DNA from: DATJLY01 sp035604615
GTDB lineage: Bacteria > Pseudomonadota > Alphaproteobacteria > ATCC43930 > CGMCC-115725
Length of the DNA: 64,000 nt
Direction of reading: 5' to 3'
Assembly (NCBI GenBank): GCA_035604615.1
Contig: DATNID010000019.1
Coordinates: forward strand, 62,001 to 126,000
Part shown: in pieces, positions 33,683 to 43,451 of the stretch
Numbering within the stretch: the first letter of the stretch is position 1
How the letters are laid out: every line of letters begins with the position of its first letter
Notes under the pieces: generated by a model
The model's input: the letters and a program-made list of their open reading frames with translations, nothing else
Told to the model about the DNA's origin: nothing
The model's database searches: none
Program-made: the position numbers and the translations under genes

Positions 33683-35644
33683 ATGACCAGCGATAGTGTC
33701 GAGACCCAACCCGGCGAGACCCGACCCGAAGGTACGAATGCCGTGTCCCTGCTGGACCGGATCGGTCTGCCGGAGGATTTGCGTCGCCTGTCGGAGCGCG
33801 ATCTGCCGCGCCTCGCCGACGAGCTGCGGCAGGAGCTGATCGACGCGGTGTCGGTGACGGGTGGGCATCTCGGCGCCGGGCTCGGCGTGGTCGAGCTGAC
33901 GGTCGCGCTCCATTACGTGTTCGACACCCCGCGCGACCGGCTGATCTGGGATGTCGGGCACCAGGCCTATCCGCACAAGATCCTCACCGGGCGGCGCGAC
34001 CGCATCCGCACCTTGCGCCAGGGCGGCGGCCTGTCCGGCTTCACGCGCCGGTCTGAGAGCATCTACGACGCGTTCGGCGCGGCGCACAGCTCGACCTCGA
34101 TCTCGGCCGGGCTCGGCATGGCCGTCGCGCGCGATTTGAAGGGCGAGCAGCACGACGTGATCGCGGTCATCGGCGACGGCGCGATGAGCGCCGGGATGGC
34201 CTACGAGGCGATGAACAACGCCGGCTCCAGCCCGTCGCGCCTTATCGTGATCCTCAACGACAACGACATGTCGATCGCGCCGCCGGTCGGCGCCATGAGC
34301 GCCTATCTGTCGCGGCTCCTGTCGTCGCAATCCTATCGCTCGCTGCGCCACATGGCCGGGGCGATGACGCGGCGCTTCCCGCGCTCGTTCGCATCGCTGG
34401 CGCGCCGCGCCGAGGAATATGCGCGCGGCCTGGTGACCGGCGGCACCTTGTTCGAGGAGCTGGGCTTCTACTATGTCGGCCCGATCGACGGCCATAATCT
34501 CGACCATCTCCTGCCGGTCCTGAAGAACGTCAAGGCGAGCGACGACAAGGGCGCGGTGCTGATCCACGTGGTGACCCAGAAGGGGCGGGGTTACGCGCCT
34601 GCCGAGGCCGCGGCCGACAAGTATCACGGCGTGGTCAAGTTCGATCCGGTGACGGGCCAGCAGCAGAAGAGCAAGGCGGCGGCGCCGAGCTATACCGCCG
34701 TCTTCGCCAAGGCGCTGATCGCCGAGGCCGAGGCGGACGAACGCATCGTCGCGCTGACCGCGGCGATGCCGTCGGGGACCGGGATCGACAAGTTCGCCGA
34801 GCGCTTTCCCAAGCGCGCCTTCGATGTCGGCATCGCCGAGCAGCACGGCGTGACCTTCGCGGCCGGATTGGCGTGCGAAGGCATGAAGCCGTTCGCGGCG
34901 ATCTATTCGACCTTCCTCCAGCGCGCCTATGACCAGGTCGTGCACGACGTCGCGATCCAGAAGCTGCCGGTGCGGTTCGCGATGGACCGCGCCGGGCTGG
35001 TCGGCGCCGACGGCGCAACCCATGCCGGCTCGTTCGATTTGGCGTATCTCGGCTGCCTGCCGGGCTTCGTCATCATGGCGGCGGCGGACGAGGCCGAGCT
35101 GATGCACATGGTCGCGACCTGCGCCGCGATCGACGACGGCCCTTCGGCGGTGCGCTTTCCGCGCGGCGAAGGCATCGGACTGACATTGCCGGCGCGCGGC
35201 AACGTGCTCGAGATCGGGCGCGGCCGGGTGGTGCGCGAAGGGACCGCGATCGCGCTCTTAAGCCTCGGTGCGCGGCTCCAGGAATGCCTCAAGGCGGCGG
35301 ACGAGCTCACCCGCCTCGGCCTCACCACGACGGTGGCGGATGCGCGCTTCATGAAGCCGCTCGACACCGACCTGGTCGAGCGTCTGGCGCGCGAGCACGA
35401 GGTGCTGATCACCATCGAGGAAGGGGCGATCGGCGGCTTCTCGAGCCATGTGCTGCATCATTTGGCGCGGGTCGGAATGCTCGATCGCGGGCTCAAGGTG
35501 CGGCCGATGGTGTTGCCCGACCGCTTCATCGATCACGATCAGCCGCAACTGCAATACGATCAGGCCCGGCTCAACGCGCGCCACATCGTCGAGACCGCTC
35601 TTGGCGCGCTCGGGCGCGAGGCCTTGCGCTCCGCCATTGCCTGA
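33683..35644 (+). CDS. dxs: 1-deoxy-D-xylulose-5-phosphate synthase
   Basis: This thiamine diphosphate enzyme of 653 residues condenses pyruvate and glyceraldehyde 3-phosphate, the entry step of the MEP pathway. It has His62 (TGGHLGAGLG), the ThDP motif GDGAMSAG (164-171) to MNNAG, and the catalytic Glu386 in FDVGIAEQHG. About 20 extra residues precede the usual start (SLLDRIGLPEDLRRL), and the chosen ATG has no strong Shine-Dalgarno, so the exact N-terminus is less certain. The tlyA-like gene overlaps its stop, suggesting co-transcription. Confidence 0.97.
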   Translation: MTSDSVETQPGETRPEGTNAVSLLDRIGLPEDLRRLSERDLPRLADELRQELIDAVSVTGGHLGAGLGVVELTVALHYVFDTPRDRLIWDVGHQAYPHKILTGRRDRIRTLRQGGGLSGFTRRSESIYDAFGAAHSSTSISAGLGMAVARDLKGEQHDVIAVIGDGAMSAGMAYEAMNNAGSSPSRLIVILNDNDMSIAPPVGAMSAYLSRLLSSQSYRSLRHMAGAMTRRFPRSFASLARRAEEYARGLVTGGTLFEELGFYYVGPIDGHNLDHLLPVLKNVKASDDKGAVLIHVVTQKGRGYAPAEAAADKYHGVVKFDPVTGQQQKSKAAAPSYTAVFAKALIAEAEADERIVALTAAMPSGTGIDKFAERFPKRAFDVGIAEQHGVTFAAGLACEGMKPFAAIYSTFLQRAYDQVVHDVAIQKLPVRFAMDRAGLVGADGATHAGSFDLAYLGCLPGFVIMAAADEAELMHMVATCAAIDDGPSAVRFPRGEGIGLTLPARGNVLEIGRGRVVREGTAIALLSLGARLQECLKAADELTRLGLTTTVADARFMKPLDTDLVERLAREHEVLITIEEGAIGGFSSHVLHHLARVGMLDRGLKVRPMVLPDRFIDHDQPQLQYDQARLNARHIVETALGALGREALRSAIA

Positions 35645-36404
35645 GGCGCGTGCCCGACGGGCATCCGCCAAGCGGCGACTCGATACGGTCCTGGTCGAGC
35701 GCGGCCTTGCCGAGAGCCGCGCCAAGGCGCAAGCGCTGGTGATCGCCGGCGCGGTATGGAGCGGCGAGCGAAGACTCGACAAGCCGGGCGCCACGATTGC
35801 AGAAGACCAGCCGCTCGAGCTGCGCGGCCGCGATCATCCCTGGGTCTCGCGCGGCGGCGTCAAGCTTGCCCATGCGCTCGACCATTTCGCGATCGACCCC
35901 GCGGGCGCGGTGGCGCTCGATATCGGCGCCTCGACCGGCGGCTTCACCGACGTGCTGCTGAGCCGCGGCGCGCGGCGGGTCTATGCCGTCGATGTCGGGC
36001 ATGGCCAGCTCGCCTGGAAGCTGCGCCAGGACCCGCGCGTCGTCGTGCGCGAACGCTGCAACGCGCGCCATCTCACCACCGCCGAGGTGCCCGAGCCGCC
36101 CGATCTCATCGTCTGCGACGCGAGCTTCATCGGGCTCGAGACGGTGCTGCCCGCGGCGCTGGCGCTGGCGGCGCCGGGCGCGCGTCTCGTGGCGCTGATC
36201 AAGCCGCAATTCGAGGTCGGCGCGGCCCGCGTCGGCAAGGGCGGCGTGGTGCGCGATCCGGCCATGCACCGCGAGGTCTGCGAGCGCATCGCCGCCTGGC
36301 TCGAGCGGCGGCCCGGCTGGCATGTCACGGGGATCGTCGAAAGCCCGATCCGCGGGCCGGAAGGCAATGTCGAGTTCCTGATCCACGCCGTGCTGGACGC
36401 GTGA
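35637..36404 (+). CDS. tlyA: TlyA family rRNA 2'-O-methyltransferase / hemolysin-like protein
   Basis: The protein of 255 residues has an N-terminal S4 RNA-binding domain (RRLDTVLVERGLAESRAKAQ, residues about 14-65) and an FtsJ-like methyltransferase domain with SAM motif ALDIGASTGGFTDVLL at about residue 97. TlyA proteins methylate cytidine 2'-OH in 16S and 23S rRNA. The only in-frame start before the S4 domain is TTG 35637, overlapping the dxs stop by 8 bases, an arrangement in keeping with dxs-tlyA linkage in other bacteria. It overlaps the following methyltransferase gene by one base. Confidence 0.9.
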   Translation: MPEARARRASAKRRLDTVLVERGLAESRAKAQALVIAGAVWSGERRLDKPGATIAEDQPLELRGRDHPWVSRGGVKLAHALDHFAIDPAGAVALDIGASTGGFTDVLLSRGARRVYAVDVGHGQLAWKLRQDPRVVVRERCNARHLTTAEVPEPPDLIVCDASFIGLETVLPAALALAAPGARLVALIKPQFEVGAARVGKGGVVRDPAMHREVCERIAAWLERRPGWHVTGIVESPIRGPEGNVEFLIHAVLDA

Positions 36405-37705
36405 TGGCGGGCGAAGAGGCGATGCTCCGCGTCGATAGCGTCGGCGTGCGCGGCGACGGCATCGCGCTTCATGGCGGCGAACGCGTCTATCTCCCCTTCA
36501 CCGCGCCGGGCGATGTGGTGCGCGCGCGGCTCGGCGTGAAAAGCGGCGAGGGCAGGCCAGGCGAGGTGCTCGCCATCATCGAGAAAGGCGCGCGCGCGGC
36601 GCCGCCATGCCCGCATTTCGGCGCCTGCGGCGGCTGCGCGCTGCAGCATCTCTCGCCCGACGCTTACGCCGAGGCCAAGATCGCGTGGCTCGCGGCGGCG
36701 CTGCGCCAACATGGTCTCGACGAGCGCGTGGTGGCGCCGCTGCGGTGTCTTCCCGCCGGCACGCGGCGGCGCGCGCGCCTGTCCATGCGCCGCCCGCGCG
36801 ATACCGGCGCCGCGGTCGAGATCGGCTTCCAGGCGCGTCGCAGCCACCGCGTCGTCGATATGCGGAGCTGCGCCGTGCTCCATCCCGCGCTCACTGCGCT
36901 CTTGGCGCCGCTGCGCCGCCTCGCCCCAATGCTGCTCGCGCCGGGCGGCGAGGGCGCGGCCACGGCGACGCTCGCCGATGCCGGCGTCGATCTGCTGCTC
37001 GACCTGCCCGCGCCGCCGCCGCTCGCGGGAATGGAGGCGATGGCCGCGTTCGCGCGGGCGGCGGACTTGGCGCGGCTCGCCTGGCGCGGGCCGGGTCATG
37101 CGCCGGCGCCGGTGACGCAGTTCCGCCCGGCGCGGATCGCGTTCGGCGGCGTCGCGGTCGATCTGCCCTACGACGCCTTCCTCCAGGCGAGCGCGGAAGC
37201 CGACGAGGCGCTGTCGGGCGCCGTCCTGGCCGCCTGCGGCGGCGCGCGGCGCATCGCCGATCTGTTCGCCGGCATCGGCACCTTCGCCTTGCCGCTTGCG
37301 GCCTTGGCGCCGGTCCACGCGGTCGACGGCGACGAGGACGCAATGAACGCGCTCCGAGCCGCGGCCGCGCGCGCCGGGCTCGGGCGGCTCACCTGCGAGC
37401 GCCGCGATCTCGCCCAGCGTCCGCTCGCGCCCGACGAGCTTGCCCGCTTCGACACGGTGGTGTTCGACCCGCCGCGCGCCGGCGCCCGGGCGCAGAGCGC
37501 GGCGCTCGCTGCCTCGAAGGTCGAGCGCGTGGTCGCGGTGTCGTGCAACCAGGCGACCTTCGCGCGCGACGCGCGCATGCTGACCGATGGCGGGTTGCGG
37601 CTCATCGCGGTCGAGCCCATCGACAGCTTCGTCTGGTCGCCGCATTTGGAGCTGGTCGCGCGCTTCGAGCGGGGGCCGGTTGTCGGGCGGGGCGGCCCGT
37701 GGTAG
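36404..37705 (+). CDS. 23S rRNA (uracil-5-)-methyltransferase, RlmD/TrmA type
   Basis: The protein of 433 residues has an N-terminal TRAM-like beta-barrel (about 8-62), an iron-sulfur motif (Cys69, 75, 78 and Cys156; CPHFGACGGCALQHL) and a C-terminal SAM-methyltransferase domain with DLFAGIGTFALPLA. The catalytic nucleophile is Cys381 in AVSCNQATFARD and the preceding FDPPRAGA motif is intact. This family makes 5-methyluridine in rRNA or tRNA; the cluster supports the RlmC/RlmD side rather than TrmA, and the exact target is not decidable. The start shares one base with the tlyA stop (TGATG). Confidence 0.92.
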   Translation: MAGEEAMLRVDSVGVRGDGIALHGGERVYLPFTAPGDVVRARLGVKSGEGRPGEVLAIIEKGARAAPPCPHFGACGGCALQHLSPDAYAEAKIAWLAAALRQHGLDERVVAPLRCLPAGTRRRARLSMRRPRDTGAAVEIGFQARRSHRVVDMRSCAVLHPALTALLAPLRRLAPMLLAPGGEGAATATLADAGVDLLLDLPAPPPLAGMEAMAAFARAADLARLAWRGPGHAPAPVTQFRPARIAFGGVAVDLPYDAFLQASAEADEALSGAVLAACGGARRIADLFAGIGTFALPLAALAPVHAVDGDEDAMNALRAAAARAGLGRLTCERRDLAQRPLAPDELARFDTVVFDPPRAGARAQSAALAASKVERVVAVSCNQATFARDARMLTDGGLRLIAVEPIDSFVWSPHLELVARFERGPVVGRGGPW

Positions 37706-37738
37706 CCTCCTTCCCGCACTCTCAGGAGGATCGCGATC

Positions 37739-38740
37739 GTGAGCCCCGATGACGTTGCCACCCTCAAGACCACCGCTGCCGCCATCAGCAAGCAGCTCCC
37801 GTTGCGCCTTGCGATCGCCGAGTATGACCGCACGCGGCCGCTGATCGACGGGCGGGTCAAGCCCGAGGGCATCACCCTCACCACCGCGAGCCCGCACATC
37901 GCCGAGTTCTGCAACCGCCCGGTCTACGAGGAGTTCGACGTCGCCGAGATGTCGCTTTCGATGTATGTCGCGGCGAAGGCGCGCGGCGACAAGGTGATCG
38001 CGCTGCCGATCTTCCCGCTGCGCATGGCGGTGCTGGCCTATGTGTTCTGCCGCGCCGACGCGCCCTACAAGCATCCCGGCGAGCTCAAGGGCAAGCGCAT
38101 CGCCTCGATCGGCTATCGCTACACCGTCAATCTGTGGCTGCGCGGCATCTTCAAGGACCGCTACGGGATATCGCCCGAGCAGGTGACCTGGGTCACCGGC
38201 GAGCAGGAGGGCGCGGGCTATGTCGTGCCCAAGGGCATCGATGTCCGCATCGTCAAGGGCCGCACGCCCGGCGAGCTGCTGCTGGCGGGCGAGGTCGACG
38301 CCGTGCTCGGGCCCGAAGCGCCGATCGAGTATCTCAAGGGCGACACCCGCATCCGCCGCATCTTCCCCGACGCGCGCGGCGAGTGCGCCCAATACTTCCG
38401 CGACACCGGCATCTTCCCCACGACGCACACCGTGGTGATGAGCGAGGCGTCGTGGAAAGCGAAGAAATGGGTGGCGGAGCCGCTCGTCAACGCCTTCCGC
38501 GAGGCGCAGCGCCAGACCGACGCGTTCCTCTACGCCAACGCCAAACACTCGATCTTCCCGGACGCGGTCTTCTACCTCGAGGAGGAGCGCCGCGTGTGGG
38601 GCGAGAACCCGTGGCCGCACGGCGTCGCCGCCAACCGGCACACCATCGAGACCTTCGTGCGCTACGCCCACGAGCAGGGCTATATCGACCGCCGCCTCGC
38701 GATCGAAGAATTGTTCGCGGAGAACACGCTGCACCTGTAG
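37739..38740 (+). CDS. 4,5-dihydroxyphthalate decarboxylase-like protein (binding-protein fold)
   Basis: The protein of 333 residues is a full-length relative of 4,5-dihydroxyphthalate decarboxylase and of the tail-bearing protein at 17497-18639. Shared features are the start LRLAIAEYDRTRPLIDGRVKPEG, the segment DVAEMSLSMYVAAKARGD and TGIFPTTHTVVM. It has no signal peptide and no H1-like tail, so it is probably cytoplasmic. The GTG at 37739 follows CAGGAGGA (37723-37730). The next gene, an SDR, starts 49 bases downstream, so the pair may form a catabolic unit. The substrate is unknown. Confidence 0.85.
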   Translation: MSPDDVATLKTTAAAISKQLPLRLAIAEYDRTRPLIDGRVKPEGITLTTASPHIAEFCNRPVYEEFDVAEMSLSMYVAAKARGDKVIALPIFPLRMAVLAYVFCRADAPYKHPGELKGKRIASIGYRYTVNLWLRGIFKDRYGISPEQVTWVTGEQEGAGYVVPKGIDVRIVKGRTPGELLLAGEVDAVLGPEAPIEYLKGDTRIRRIFPDARGECAQYFRDTGIFPTTHTVVMSEASWKAKKWVAEPLVNAFREAQRQTDAFLYANAKHSIFPDAVFYLEEERRVWGENPWPHGVAANRHTIETFVRYAHEQGYIDRRLAIEELFAENTLHL

Positions 38741-38789
38741 AGGGCTTGCGACGCGGACAGGTAATCCCGCAGCCAAAGCCGGTGGTCGT

Positions 38790-39578
38790 GTGAGCAAGTC
38801 CGAGGGACTTCAGAACAAGGCTGCCATCGTCACCGGATCGGCAACGGGGATCGGTGCCGAGACCGCGAAGCTGCTGGCGTCCAAGGGCTGCCGTGTCGTC
38901 ATCAATTTCACGCGCAGCCGGGAGGAGGCGGAACAGACCGCCGCTTCATGCCGAAATTTCGGCGTCGACGCCTTGCTCTACCAGGCCGACGTGTCGCAGG
39001 ACAGCGCGTGCAAGGCGATGGTCGCGGCCGCGGTCGAACGATGGGGCCGCCTCGACGTGCTGGTGAACAGTGCCGGGAAGACCAAATCGGCTCCCGCCGG
39101 CGATCTCGACGCTTTGAACGCAGCGGACTTCCTCGATATCTACGCCGTCAACCTGGTTGGCGCGTACCAGATGATCCGCGCCGTGGCGCCTCATATGAGG
39201 AAGCAAGGCGCCGGCGCCGTCGTCAACGTGTCGGCGTTGGGATCCTTGAATGGCGAGGGCAGCTCGGTCGCTTACGCCGCGTCGAAAGGCGCGTTGAATT
39301 CGCTCACGATCTCGCTCGCGCGCCAACTCGCGCCCATCATCCGCGTCAATGCGGTATGTCCAGGCTTCGTCGCAACGCGTTGGATGCGCAATCTGCTGGG
39401 CGGGGAGCGCTTCGAACAGCGCGTCGCCGAAATGGCAAAAATCACCCCGGTCGGGAAAACGGCGTTCGCCGAAGATATCGCCGAGATGATCTGCTGGTTC
39501 ATCGACGGCCCCGGTTTGATCACGGGCGAAGTCCTTCCTATCGACTATGGCACGCGCTTCGGGACTCTCAATCGCTAG
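38790..39578 (+). CDS. Short-chain dehydrogenase/reductase
   Basis: A classical SDR of 262 residues: cofactor motif TGSATGIG (15-22), NSAG at 93-96, and the catalytic Ser148, Tyr162 and Lys166 (YAASK). The cofactor loop after beta-2 has an Arg (FTRSREEAE), which favours NADP(H). The GTG at 38790 has no clear Shine-Dalgarno; the N-terminal sequence before the cofactor motif (SKSEGLQNKAAIV) fits the usual length. It may be co-transcribed with the decarboxylase-like gene. The substrate is not predictable. Confidence 0.9.
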   Translation: MSKSEGLQNKAAIVTGSATGIGAETAKLLASKGCRVVINFTRSREEAEQTAASCRNFGVDALLYQADVSQDSACKAMVAAAVERWGRLDVLVNSAGKTKSAPAGDLDALNAADFLDIYAVNLVGAYQMIRAVAPHMRKQGAGAVVNVSALGSLNGEGSSVAYAASKGALNSLTISLARQLAPIIRVNAVCPGFVATRWMRNLLGGERFEQRVAEMAKITPVGKTAFAEDIAEMICWFIDGPGLITGEVLPIDYGTRFGTLNR

Positions 39579-39660
39579 GCAGGAGCCGCGTAGGTGGAAT
39601 CGCGCATCCGCTCGGGCCTCGAGGCTTCGATGCGGTGTTTCCAACCGAAGGGATAACGCC

Positions 39661-41415
39661 CTAATGCAACTCGACCGGCGCCATCGTCAGCGCGCCCGCC
39701 GGGCCGAATCGCTCGAGCGCTCCGACCAGCGGCTGTAGCATTGCGAGCATGCGCTCCAGCATGACCTGGTCGTCCGACGGCTCGCGCCCCAATGCGCGGG
39801 AGATGAACTGGCGCGCGGCGTTTTCGGGCGGCGGAAAGAGCTTCACCGTGACGTCGCTGTCGGCAGCGATGCCGGCCGCCTCCTTGGCGAGCGCGAGCGC
39901 GGTCGCGAAGCCGCCCGTCGCATCGACCAAGCCCTTTGCCTTGGCGTCCTCGCCCGACCAAACGCGGCCCTTGGCGAGGCTTTCGACCGCGGCGGCGTCC
40001 ATCTTGCGGCCGCTGGCGACGCGGTCCTTGAAGCCCGCGTAAACATCGTCGAGAAAGGCCTCGAAGCGCTGATGGCCCGCGGGCGAGAAATCCTCGAACG
40101 CGCTGAACAGCGCCGCGTTGGCGCCGACCTCGACGCTGCTCGCGCCGGCGCCGATCTTCTCGAGCAGGCCGTCCAGCAGCACCTTGCCCGCCAGCACGCC
40201 GATGGACCCGGTGAGCGTCGCCGGCTCGGCCACGATCTTGTCGGCCGCGGCGGCGATGTAATAGCCGCCCGAGGCCGCGACATCGCCCATGCTGACGATG
40301 ACCTTCTTGCCGGCCGCCTGCGCCCGCAACGTCTCGCGCCAGATCGATTCCGACGCCACCGCCGAGCCGCCCGGGCTGTCGACGCGGAACAGAATCGCGC
40401 GCACGGCCTTGTCGCGCTCGGCCAGGCGGAAGGCGCGTACCACCGCGTCGGCGCCATGCCCCTCATTGCCCAGAAGCTGGTCCTCGTCGCTGGCGCTGCG
40501 CGAGATCGCGCCCGTGGCATAGATGAGCGCGATGGTCGGCCCGCTCTGATGCGGCCGCCCGGCCGCGTCGAGATAGCGCGACAGCGGCAGCGCCCGCTTG
40601 TCGCCGCCGGGAGCCACGTCGAGCGCCGCCATCGCCTCGTCGCTGTAGCCGATATGGTCGATGAGATGCGCGTCGAGCGCCTCCTGCGCCAGGAGCGGCG
40701 CGCGATCCACGAGCGCGCGCACCGCGCCTTGGTCGAGCTTGCGGTCGGCGGCGATGCCGCGCACGATCTGGCCATAGATCGAATCGAGCAGCGCGGTGAG
40801 CTGCTCGCGGTCCGCCGCGGTCATGGTCTTTTCGGTGAAGGGATCGGTCGCGGACTTGTATTCCGAGCGATGGTCGAAGCGCGGCACGACGCCCAGAAGA
40901 TCGAGCGTGCCGCGGAAGAACGGCTCCTCGGCGCGCAGGCCGATCAATCCCACGAGCCCGTGCGGCTGGAGCCAGATATCGTCGAAGGCGGATGCCAGGT
41001 AATAGCTGCGCGTGCCGGATGAGAATTCGCCGAAGCTGTCGGAATAGGCGACGGCGCGCTTGCCCTTGGCGCGGAACGCGGCGATCGCGTCGCGCAGCTC
41101 CTGCGCCTGGGACAGGCCCATCTCGCCGTCGCCGATGCGGGCGATCAGTCCCTTCACCCGCGCATCGCCGCCGGCTTTCTCGAGCGCGTCGAGCACGTCC
41201 TTCAGGGGCGGGCGCCCCGGAAAGAGAAACTGCGACAGCCCGTCCGAGGGCGCGGCGTCGGAGAACCCGGCGCCGATGTCGAGCGCGAGCACGGTGTTGT
41301 CGGCGATACGCACCGGCGCCTTCCTTCCATAGACCGCAATGCCGATGCCGGCCACGATGACCAGCACCACGAGCGCGCCGATGATGGCGAAGAAGCCGAC
41401 AATGAAGCGCCGCAT
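39661..41415 (-). CDS. sppA: Signal peptide peptidase SppA, 67K type
   Basis: The serine protease of 584 residues is anchored by an N-terminal helix (FIVGFFAIIGALVVLVIVAG) and degrades cleaved signal peptides. It is the long double-domain type: the general base Lys187 lies in the N-terminal half (SEYKSATDPF) and the nucleophile Ser382 in the C-terminal half (GDVAASGGYYIA). The ATG at 41415 follows AAAGGAGAC. It is 13 bases downstream of aroC on the same strand and ends the fabI-aroC-sppA row. Confidence 0.94.
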   Translation of the reverse strand: MRRFIVGFFAIIGALVVLVIVAGIGIAVYGRKAPVRIADNTVLALDIGAGFSDAAPSDGLSQFLFPGRPPLKDVLDALEKAGGDARVKGLIARIGDGEMGLSQAQELRDAIAAFRAKGKRAVAYSDSFGEFSSGTRSYYLASAFDDIWLQPHGLVGLIGLRAEEPFFRGTLDLLGVVPRFDHRSEYKSATDPFTEKTMTAADREQLTALLDSIYGQIVRGIAADRKLDQGAVRALVDRAPLLAQEALDAHLIDHIGYSDEAMAALDVAPGGDKRALPLSRYLDAAGRPHQSGPTIALIYATGAISRSASDEDQLLGNEGHGADAVVRAFRLAERDKAVRAILFRVDSPGGSAVASESIWRETLRAQAAGKKVIVSMGDVAASGGYYIAAAADKIVAEPATLTGSIGVLAGKVLLDGLLEKIGAGASSVEVGANAALFSAFEDFSPAGHQRFEAFLDDVYAGFKDRVASGRKMDAAAVESLAKGRVWSGEDAKAKGLVDATGGFATALALAKEAAGIAADSDVTVKLFPPPENAARQFISRALGREPSDDQVMLERMLAMLQPLVGALERFGPAGALTMAPVELH

Positions 41416-41428
41416 CGGAGGTCTCCTT

Positions 41429-42499
41429 TCAGCCGCATTGCGCGCGGTGGCGCAGCACATGATCGGCGAGAACGATCGCCATCATCGCCTCGCCCACCGG
41501 CACGGCACGGATGCCGACGCACGGATCATGACGGCCCTTGGTGCTGACCTCGACGTCGTTGCCGTGGAGATCGACGCTGCGCCGAGGCGTCGGGATGGAA
41601 CTGGTCGGCTTGACCGCGAAGCGCACGACGATGTCTTGGCCCGTGGAGATGCCGCCGAGGATGCCGCCCGCGTTGTTGGAGAGGAAAATCGGCGCGCCGT
41701 CCTTCATGCGCATCTCGTCGGCGTTCTCCTCGCCGGTGAGCGCGGCGGCGCGGAAGCCGGCGCCGATCTCGACGCCCTTGACCGCGTTGATCCCCATCAT
41801 CGCGCTGGCGAGGTCGGCGTCGAGCTTGCCGTAGATCGGCTCGCCCAGTCCCGCCGGCACGCCTGATGCGACGATCTCGATGACGGCGCCGGTCGAGGAG
41901 CCGGCCTTGCGCACGCCGTCGAGATAGCTCTCCCACGATTGCGCCGCCTGCCGGTCGGGGCACCAGAACGGATTGTCGTCGATCGCCGCCCAGTCCCAGC
42001 GCGCGCGGTCGATCGCGTGCGGGCCCATCTGCACCATCATGCCGCGGATGGCGAGCGCCGGCCCCAGCACCTTGCGCGCGACGGCGCCGGCGGCGACGCG
42101 GGCCGCGGTCTCGCGCGCCGAGGCGCGGCCGCTGCCGCGGTGATCGCGGATCCCGTATTTCTTCCAGTAGGTGAAATCGGCGTGGCCAGGGCGAAACACG
42201 TCGCGCAGGGCGTCGTAATCCCTGGAGCGCGCGTCCTCGTTGTCGATGAGGAGCATGATCGGCGTGCCGGTGGTATGGCCCTCGAACACGCCGGAGAGGA
42301 TCTTCACCTGGTCGCTCTCGCGCCGCTGCGAGGTGAAGCGCGATTGTCCAGGCCGCCTGCGGTCGAGCCACGGCTGGATGTCGCTCTCGGCCAGCGGTAG
42401 GCGTGGCGGGCAGCCGTCGACGACGCAGCCGATCGCCGGCCCGTGGCTCTCGCCCCAGGTGGTGAAGCGAAAAATCTCGCCGAAGCTGTTGCCCGGCAT
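41429..42499 (-). CDS. aroC: Chorismate synthase
   Basis: The FMN-dependent enzyme of 356 residues converts EPSP to chorismate, the last shikimate-pathway step. Family signatures are present: FTTWGESHG (His19), then RRPGQSRFTSQRRESDQVKIL in the FMN/substrate region, RDHRGSGRASARET and NNAGGILGGISTG. Length is normal. It begins 9 bases after fabI and ends 13 bases before sppA, a compact arrangement that suggests one transcript. Confidence 0.97.
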   Translation of the reverse strand: MPGNSFGEIFRFTTWGESHGPAIGCVVDGCPPRLPLAESDIQPWLDRRRPGQSRFTSQRRESDQVKILSGVFEGHTTGTPIMLLIDNEDARSRDYDALRDVFRPGHADFTYWKKYGIRDHRGSGRASARETAARVAAGAVARKVLGPALAIRGMMVQMGPHAIDRARWDWAAIDDNPFWCPDRQAAQSWESYLDGVRKAGSSTGAVIEIVASGVPAGLGEPIYGKLDADLASAMMGINAVKGVEIGAGFRAAALTGEENADEMRMKDGAPIFLSNNAGGILGGISTGQDIVVRFAVKPTSSIPTPRRSVDLHGNDVEVSTKGRHDPCVGIRAVPVGEAMMAIVLADHVLRHRAQCG

Positions 42500-42508
42500 C
42501 GCTCCTCG

Positions 42509-43321
42509 CTAGACGGTCGAGATGTCGGGCGCGTCCGCCGCCTTCATGCCGACCACGTGATAGCCGGCATCGACGTGGTGGACCTCGCCGGTCACGCCGG
42601 TGCTGAGGTCGCTGAGGAAATAGACCGCGGCGCCGCCGACCTCCTCGATCGCGACGTTGCGCTTCAGCGGCGCGTTGTACTGGTTCCACTTGAGGATGTA
42701 GCGGAAGTCGCCGATGCCCGAGGCGGCGAGCGTCTTGATCGGTCCGGCGGAGATGGCGTTGACGCGGATGTTCTGGCCGCCGAGATCGGCCGCGAGATAG
42801 CGCACGCTGGCCTCGAGCGCGGCCTTGACCACGCCCATCACGTTGTAATGCGGCATGACGCGCTCGGCGCCGATATAGCTGAGCGTAAGCAGGCTGCCGC
42901 CCTCGCGCATCATCGGCGCCGCGCGCCGGCACAGCGCGGTGAACGAGTAGCACGAGATGTCCATGCTGCGCAGGAAATTGGCGCGCGAGGTATCGACATA
43001 GCGGCCCTTGAGCTCGTTCGAATCGGAAAAGGCGATGGCGTGGACCAGGAAATCGAGCCGCTCCCAGCGCTGGGCCAGCACGGCGAAAACCTTGTCGACG
43101 CTGGCCTCGTCGGTCACGTCGCAATCCATCGCCAGGGTGCTGCCAAGGCTCTCGGCGAGCGGCAGCACGCGCTTGGCGAAGACCTCGCCCTGGTAGGTGA
43201 AGGCCAGTTCGGCGCCGTGCTCGGCGACCGATTTGGCGATGCCCCAGGCGATCGAGCGGTCATTGGCCACGCCCATGATCAGGCCCCGTTTGCCGGCCAT
43301 GAGCGGCTTTGCTTCCGTCAT
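42509..43321 (-). CDS. fabI: Enoyl-[acyl-carrier-protein] reductase (NADH), FabI type
   Basis: The SDR-type reductase of 270 residues completes each fatty-acid elongation cycle. The cofactor segment GVANDRSIAWGIA (17-29) and the catalytic residues Tyr149, Tyr159 and Lys166 (SYIGAERVMPHYNVMGVVK) are in FabI spacing. It starts a row with aroC and sppA; the J-domain gene lies 130 bases upstream on the same strand. This is the target family of triclosan-like inhibitors. Confidence 0.96.
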   Translation of the reverse strand: MTEAKPLMAGKRGLIMGVANDRSIAWGIAKSVAEHGAELAFTYQGEVFAKRVLPLAESLGSTLAMDCDVTDEASVDKVFAVLAQRWERLDFLVHAIAFSDSNELKGRYVDTSRANFLRSMDISCYSFTALCRRAAPMMREGGSLLTLSYIGAERVMPHYNVMGVVKAALEASVRYLAADLGGQNIRVNAISAGPIKTLAASGIGDFRYILKWNQYNAPLKRNVAIEEVGGAAVYFLSDLSTGVTGEVHHVDAGYHVVGMKAADAPDISTV

Positions 43322-43451
43322 GCGTACTCCACTCCCCGAGCGGCGGAAGTGCCGATCGAAGCGTCTTCATCCTACACGATGGGCCGGGGCGGCGGATAGC
43401 ACCCCCCGGATCACGAATCGTGTCAGACGAGTCGCGCTTGGCCGCTTTGGT

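Noticed and set aside
35981..38797. Long minus-strand open frame over tlyA, the methyltransferase and the decarboxylase-like gene
   Set aside because: Antisense shadow in GC-rich sequence; Arg/Ala/Gly-rich translation without domains, and the plus-strand genes have clear motifs.
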